Below the pieces are notes generated by a model. It ran no database searches and was not told where the DNA came from. It was given only the letters and a program-made list of their open reading frames with translations. From Saururus chinensis (Eukaryota; Streptophyta; Magnoliopsida; Piperales; Saururaceae), in the NCBI GenBank assembly GCA_035235625.1, contig CP141140.1:8886685-8950684 (forward strand): DNA of 64,000 bases. Direction: 5' to 3'. Below, one piece after another: positions 60,433-64,000 of this stretch. How positions within the stretch are numbered: the first letter of the stretch is position 1; each line of letters starts with the position of its first letter. A program made the position numbers and the translations under genes.

Positions 60433-61485
60433 ATGGCTGCTTCTGGGTTCGAAGGATTTGAGAAGCGCCTGGAGCTCCACTTCTCAGGGGACGATCCAAT
60501 GGGCCTGCGGCGGATTGATTTTTCCGACCTCAAGCAGGTGCTGGACGAGGTGCAATGCAGCGTCGTCTCGGCAATGGGTAACCTGCACCTGGACGCCTAC
60601 GTGCTGTCCGAGTCCAGCCTCTTCGTCTACCCGCACAAGATCGTCATCAAGACCTGCGGGACCACCCAGCTCCTCAAGTCCATCCCGGCCCTGTTGGCCC
60701 ACTCTTTCCACCTCGGCCTCACCCTCACCCGGTGCAAGTACACCCGGGGAAGCTTCATCTTCCCCGAAGCCCAGCCCTTCCCCCACACCAGCTTCCGGGA
60801 TGAGGTCATGTACCTGGAAAGCACCCTCCCGGCCCACCTCGCCTACCGCAAGGCCTGCATCTTGCCCTTCAAGCTGCACTCTTCCTCCCACTGCTGGCAC
60901 GTTTACACTGCTTGCAGTACTGATGATCATGCCCTCCTGACGACCGACTTGGACGAGCCAGCTGACAAGCCGCTAACCATCGAGGTCTGTATGACCCAGC
61001 TAGACCGGGGCCGGGCAAGAGGGTTTTACCGTGCCGAAGGCGACGAGAGCTCCGGGGACGTGGCCGGGAGGGCGATGACTGTTTCCACCGGCATCGGCAG
61101 CATCACCTCGGAGGCCATCGTCTGCGACTACGCCTTCGACCCGTGCGGGTACTCCATGAACGGGGTCGTCGGGGCCCGCTACTCCACCATACATGTTACC
61201 CCGGAGGAGGGGTTCAGCTACGCCAGCTTCGAGTGCGTGGGGCCCGCCGAGGGGGGTCAGAAGGAGCTGAAGCGAGCGCTGAAGAAGGTGGTCCAGGTGT
61301 TCGGTCCTGGGGCCATGTCCGTGGCGGTGACGGCGGGAGACTGCAGCGCGGCGGCGGGAGTGTGCAGGGGCTTGGCTGCGGCGCTGGAGGCAATGGGGAT
61401 GGAGTGCAGGGGTGGGTGCAGGGTCGAGAACTTCCCGGCGGCCGGGAGTGTGGCGTTCCAGACGCTGACCAATCGGCGCCGGTAG
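60433..61485 (+). CDS. SAMDC: S-adenosylmethionine decarboxylase proenzyme
   Basis: Makes decarboxylated S-adenosylmethionine, the aminopropyl donor for spermidine, spermine and thermospermine. One intronless frame of 350 codons. It starts at the first ATG in frame after the leader (MAASGFEGFEKRLELHF) and carries the substrate-site Glu residues E7 and E10. Self-processing motif YVLSESSLF at 56-64: cleavage is expected between E60 and S61, the latter becoming the pyruvoyl group. KTCGTT follows, with C75 as catalytic acid. Further conserved blocks are YTRGSFIFPEAQPFPH, FRDEVMYL, FDPCGYSMNG at 235-244 (processing Ser) and YSTIHVTPEEGFSYASFE with H254. All key residues are present, so an active enzyme is expected. 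Third-position GC is far higher than in the neighbours, the GC-rich class known from monocots. Lack of introns and of the classical uORF suggests a divergent paralogue under weaker polyamine control (inference). Confidence 0.96.
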   Translation: MAASGFEGFEKRLELHFSGDDPMGLRRIDFSDLKQVLDEVQCSVVSAMGNLHLDAYVLSESSLFVYPHKIVIKTCGTTQLLKSIPALLAHSFHLGLTLTRCKYTRGSFIFPEAQPFPHTSFRDEVMYLESTLPAHLAYRKACILPFKLHSSSHCWHVYTACSTDDHALLTTDLDEPADKPLTIEVCMTQLDRGRARGFYRAEGDESSGDVAGRAMTVSTGIGSITSEAIVCDYAFDPCGYSMNGVVGARYSTIHVTPEEGFSYASFECVGPAEGGQKELKRALKKVVQVFGPGAMSVAVTAGDCSAAAGVCRGLAAALEAMGMECRGGCRVENFPAAGSVAFQTLTNRRR

Positions 61486-62028
61486 GGCCGGCTCCGGAGA
61501 TGCAGGAGTTGTGGTCGACTATAATCTTGAGATACTATTTTTGTTAGAGGAAATTAATGGGGATGTTGCTTAATTAATGCAAGTGGTAGGGAAGATACAG
61601 GGTGGCAAATCAGAGGAGTTGGGAGAAGGAGCAAAAGTTTTGGGAAGGTGGTTTTAAGTTGTTAATAGATGATATGAATATGAAATATAAACGATTGATG
61701 ATGAGGGGAAGTTATCGGGTGGGGTGGTAACTGCTGTGGTGGTGAGGCTCGTGAGTGTGCACACCCCACCTTTTAAGAGTTCTTTCACGCCTCGAGTTGA
61801 TGAGATTGTGTGTCGAGGAAAATGTCTGTCTAGTGGGTGGGCATGGTGAGGGGATGTATCCAGTTGCTTCTTCTCCCATTCTCTTTAAATTTGCCGCTTT
61901 TTTTTCTTCCAAATTCCAAATTCTATTTTAAGCAATTACATGGGACTCCAATCTTGGACTCTTAAGAGAAGATCAAATGCAGACAATCCATAGTGACAAG
62001 AAAGTTTGCTCCATGTTATCCATTTGGT
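61486..62028. other. AdoMetDC 3' region
   Basis: The 3' UTR and flank, with no gene or ordered repeat. The sequence falls back to AT-rich composition within about 60 bp of the stop codon. Confidence 0.5.
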
Positions 62029-62134
62029 TCAATTTAAGTAATTTGATATTTAAAAAAGAGTATCATAAGCATTTTTTTAGATCAATTTAAGTGATTTGAT
62101 ATTTAAAAAAGAGTATCATAAGTTTTTTTTATAT
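62029..62134. repeat. 53-bp tandem duplication inside a MITE remnant
   Basis: Units 62029-62081 and 62082-62134 share tcaatttaagt-atttgatattt and aaaaaagagtatcataag. The continuation to about 62190 (ccatttaataaaaatta, taattattaatata) matches the interior of the Stowaway-like MITEs at 43.8 and 50.8 kb. This is therefore a decayed copy with an internal duplication. Confidence 0.75.
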
Positions 62135-62745
62135 GAGTTTTACCATTTAATAAAAATTATTATTATTTAAATATAATTATTAATATAAAAACAGAGAAAT
62201 TACTAGAAAGATAAAAGTGGTCCGCTTAAAAGGCCCACAAATATGTAGACATCGACTAGTTGGCCCTTGGTATAAAGAGGGAACGCAAAGTGATGTGCAA
62301 ATAAAATGTAAGCTGGGACCGGGCAAGAACGGGTATGTGCTAGCTTCTTTCTGTAGAAAACAACCAGTGAAGCACGGAGAGATCTTTCCTTCCTGCTGCT
62401 TTGGTTGCGTTTTTGTTCTGTTTTTTTGTTTTTGAAATGGATTTGAATGCTGGTTTGCATTCTTTTTCTTTGTAAGACGTTGAGATCGCTGGCGAAAAGT
62501 AGTAATAAACAGAGATGTAACTAAATCCTAACTTCATATGCGTCCAAAAAATACAACCTTTCACTGCCGAAACAAAACAGTAAAAATGTAAAATTGCCTG
62601 TTTTATAACTGAAGAGCTGACAAGATAAACAAGCGTCTGCGGGAGGAGAGAAAATTCCGTGATTCTCAAATTTATCTATGTCCTTTCGAGTTCTATTTAA
62701 CTAAAGGTGATGAGATGGGGTTTTTTAGTTAATTTGTGGGTAGTA

Positions 62746-63322
62746 AGGGTGCTGAAGTAAGTTCGTAACGACTCGCGATCAACTTGGCTAAGATCAAGTT
62801 TGAGCTCGAAATTAATCAAATTTAAATGTGGTTCGAAGATCGAAAAAAACTTATATTTATAGTATTTATATATAAATATAAATTTTATGTCTTTTATAGT
62901 TCAACTCCTTTTATAATATGTTTCATTTTTAATTTTTTTCATGTATGATGTAAGTAAAACATATAGGACTATTTTTTACTTCTATAAATTTAAATTAATT
63001 AAAAAATATATATAATAATTTTTCTATCATGTGTTAATAGTGTAGGATTAGAAAATTAAAATAAATTATTAATAATTTATTTAATTTTTTAATCCATACC
63101 TTGAGTATGAGTAAGGTATAAATTGAGTTGATGTGTTAGGAGTCACAATATTTATATTTTTTATTAAAATAATATATTATATAATAATATTATAAGCACT
63201 AATAACAAAATTGAGCCAACTCACAAGCTAAAATAAATCGACTCGATTTGACTCAAAGCTGAAATTTTAAGCTCAAATCAAATCATCTTGAAGCTCAACT
63301 CGTTAGCAACCCTAGTAGGTAT
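62746..63322. mobile_element. Possible MITE with diverged inverted ends
   Basis: The left end (agggtgctgaagtaagttcg, then atcaagtttgagctcg) and right end (gagctcaaatcaaatcat-type, then tcgttagcaaccctag) are roughly inverted: 'gggt-gct-a-c-agtt' at both ends and 'tttgagct' inside. The interior is AT-rich with no coding frame. The ends are imprecise. Confidence 0.4.
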
Positions 63323-63727
63323 GAAGCTTCATCAATTAGTTAAAATTTAGGCTCATTTGCCCCTTTGAAGTTTCATGCTCACTCGTAGTTTTTCTTGCGG
63401 TCCTCTTCCTTAATTTGTTTCCGATTTTTCTTAAAATTTTTATAAATAGAACCAAGTTGATTCTGGTCCTCCATTCCTATTACTAAGTTATGTAACGTGA
63501 AGGCTCCACGAGCATTTGGAGTTATATTAATTTTTATTTTATATTTAGGTGGGCCATAGTGCAGGTCTCCAACGGTCCTAACCCTTTGATGCCTCTAATG
63601 GACGCCATGGTGGAAAAATGAGGTTGAATCTGGCTAAAAGAGGATTCATGCTAGGTGTGTATTCCCAAAGATTGTAGTGGGAGTGCCCAATCAATAAATG
63701 CCACAATGGAAAAATGCGTCTAAATCT

Positions 63728-64000
63728 AGAGATGGGCAAAGTGCGAGTTGCCTGTGGGCACCGGTAGGCCGGCACTAGCGGGCCTATCCTCGCCTAGCTT
63801 GCATAGGGCGTAGGCGCGGGCCAGCACGTAGGTCGGCCCGCCTGACACCCAACGGCTCTTAGAGCACCCAACATTTTTTGTTATTTTTTAAAATAATTTA
63901 TTTACAATATTGTCACCTTCATCACATAAAGATAATCCTAATCCCAATAATAATCAAATAACAATCATATTCAATGGTAAAAGAGGTAAAATTTTTATTT
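63728..64000. mobile_element. Possible start of a hAT-type transposon
   Basis: The sequence tagagatgggcaaa at about 63727 followed by a GC-rich block of gggc/gcccg words (ggcaccggtaggccgg, gcgggccagcac, gtcggcccgcctga) is the usual look of an Ac/hAT-family terminus in plants. The other end lies outside the window, so neither size nor completeness can be judged. Confidence 0.45.

Noticed and set aside
60484-60930. Long frames on both strands inside AdoMetDC
   Set aside because: Produced by high third-position GC in a well identified gene.
1-64000. tRNA, rRNA, CRISPR arrays or prokaryotic operons
   Set aside because: No cloverleaf with a GTTCGA-type arm, rRNA core or regular spacer array was seen by eye. 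A tRNAscan-SE run would settle the tRNA point.

Overview
This is nuclear DNA of a flowering plant. It holds long AT-rich stretches full of MITEs and retroelement debris. Between them sit multi-exon genes with GT-AG introns and conserved plant housekeeping products. A monocot is my best guess, because a strongly GC-rich intronless gene (AdoMetDC, 60.4-61.5 kb) sits in AT-rich surroundings and there are many Stowaway-type MITEs. I cannot name the species. There is no bacterial-style operon, CRISPR array or recognisable tRNA/rRNA gene.

Layout. 0-1.5 kb: 3' end of a vacuolar Na+/H+ antiporter gene (NHX, +). 1.5-7.4 kb: intergenic and very repeat-rich, with 50-bp, 24-bp, 159-bp and 141-bp tandem repeats, an identical 93-bp direct repeat and a 29-bp-arm hairpin. 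7.5-8.7 kb: a TLC-domain membrane protein gene (+) that looks broken. 8.7-14.0 kb: no convincing gene. 14.0-18.5 kb: ALKBH9/10-type RNA demethylase (+). 20.1-21.4 kb: intronless BSD-domain protein (-). It shares a bidirectional promoter with a Tim44-like/mL45 mitochondrial protein gene (+, 22.0-26.0 kb, 12 exons). 26-35.6 kb: gene-free, with a decayed Ty1/copia element at 32.3-34.5 kb. 35.7-41.0 kb: AP-5 complex subunit mu (+, 8 exons). 41.6-43.2 kb: decayed Ty3/gypsy LTR-gag fragment, then two MITEs. 44.8-49.1 kb: exosome subunit RRP4 (+, 7 exons). 49-60 kb: gene-free, with nested MITEs, a 1.6-kb foldback and a three-copy 207-bp array. 60.4-61.5 kb: S-adenosylmethionine decarboxylase (+). The last 2.5 kb is repeats, ending in what looks like the start of a hAT element.

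The genes are unrelated in pathway (ion homeostasis, mRNA m6A removal, mitochondrial translation/import, late-endosomal sorting, RNA decay, polyamine synthesis). That is normal for a plant chromosome. Exon models were built by eye from splice sites, reading phase and recalled family sequence. For ALKBH, mL45, AP5M and RRP4 every exon phase closes and the total is a whole number of codons.

No new biochemical system is evident. The best candidates for something undescribed are structural: the 1.6-kb foldback with its adjoining 207-bp array, the 159-bp palindrome-bearing array, and the cluster of codon-multiple repeats at 4.2-5.9 kb. Functional roles for these are inference only.
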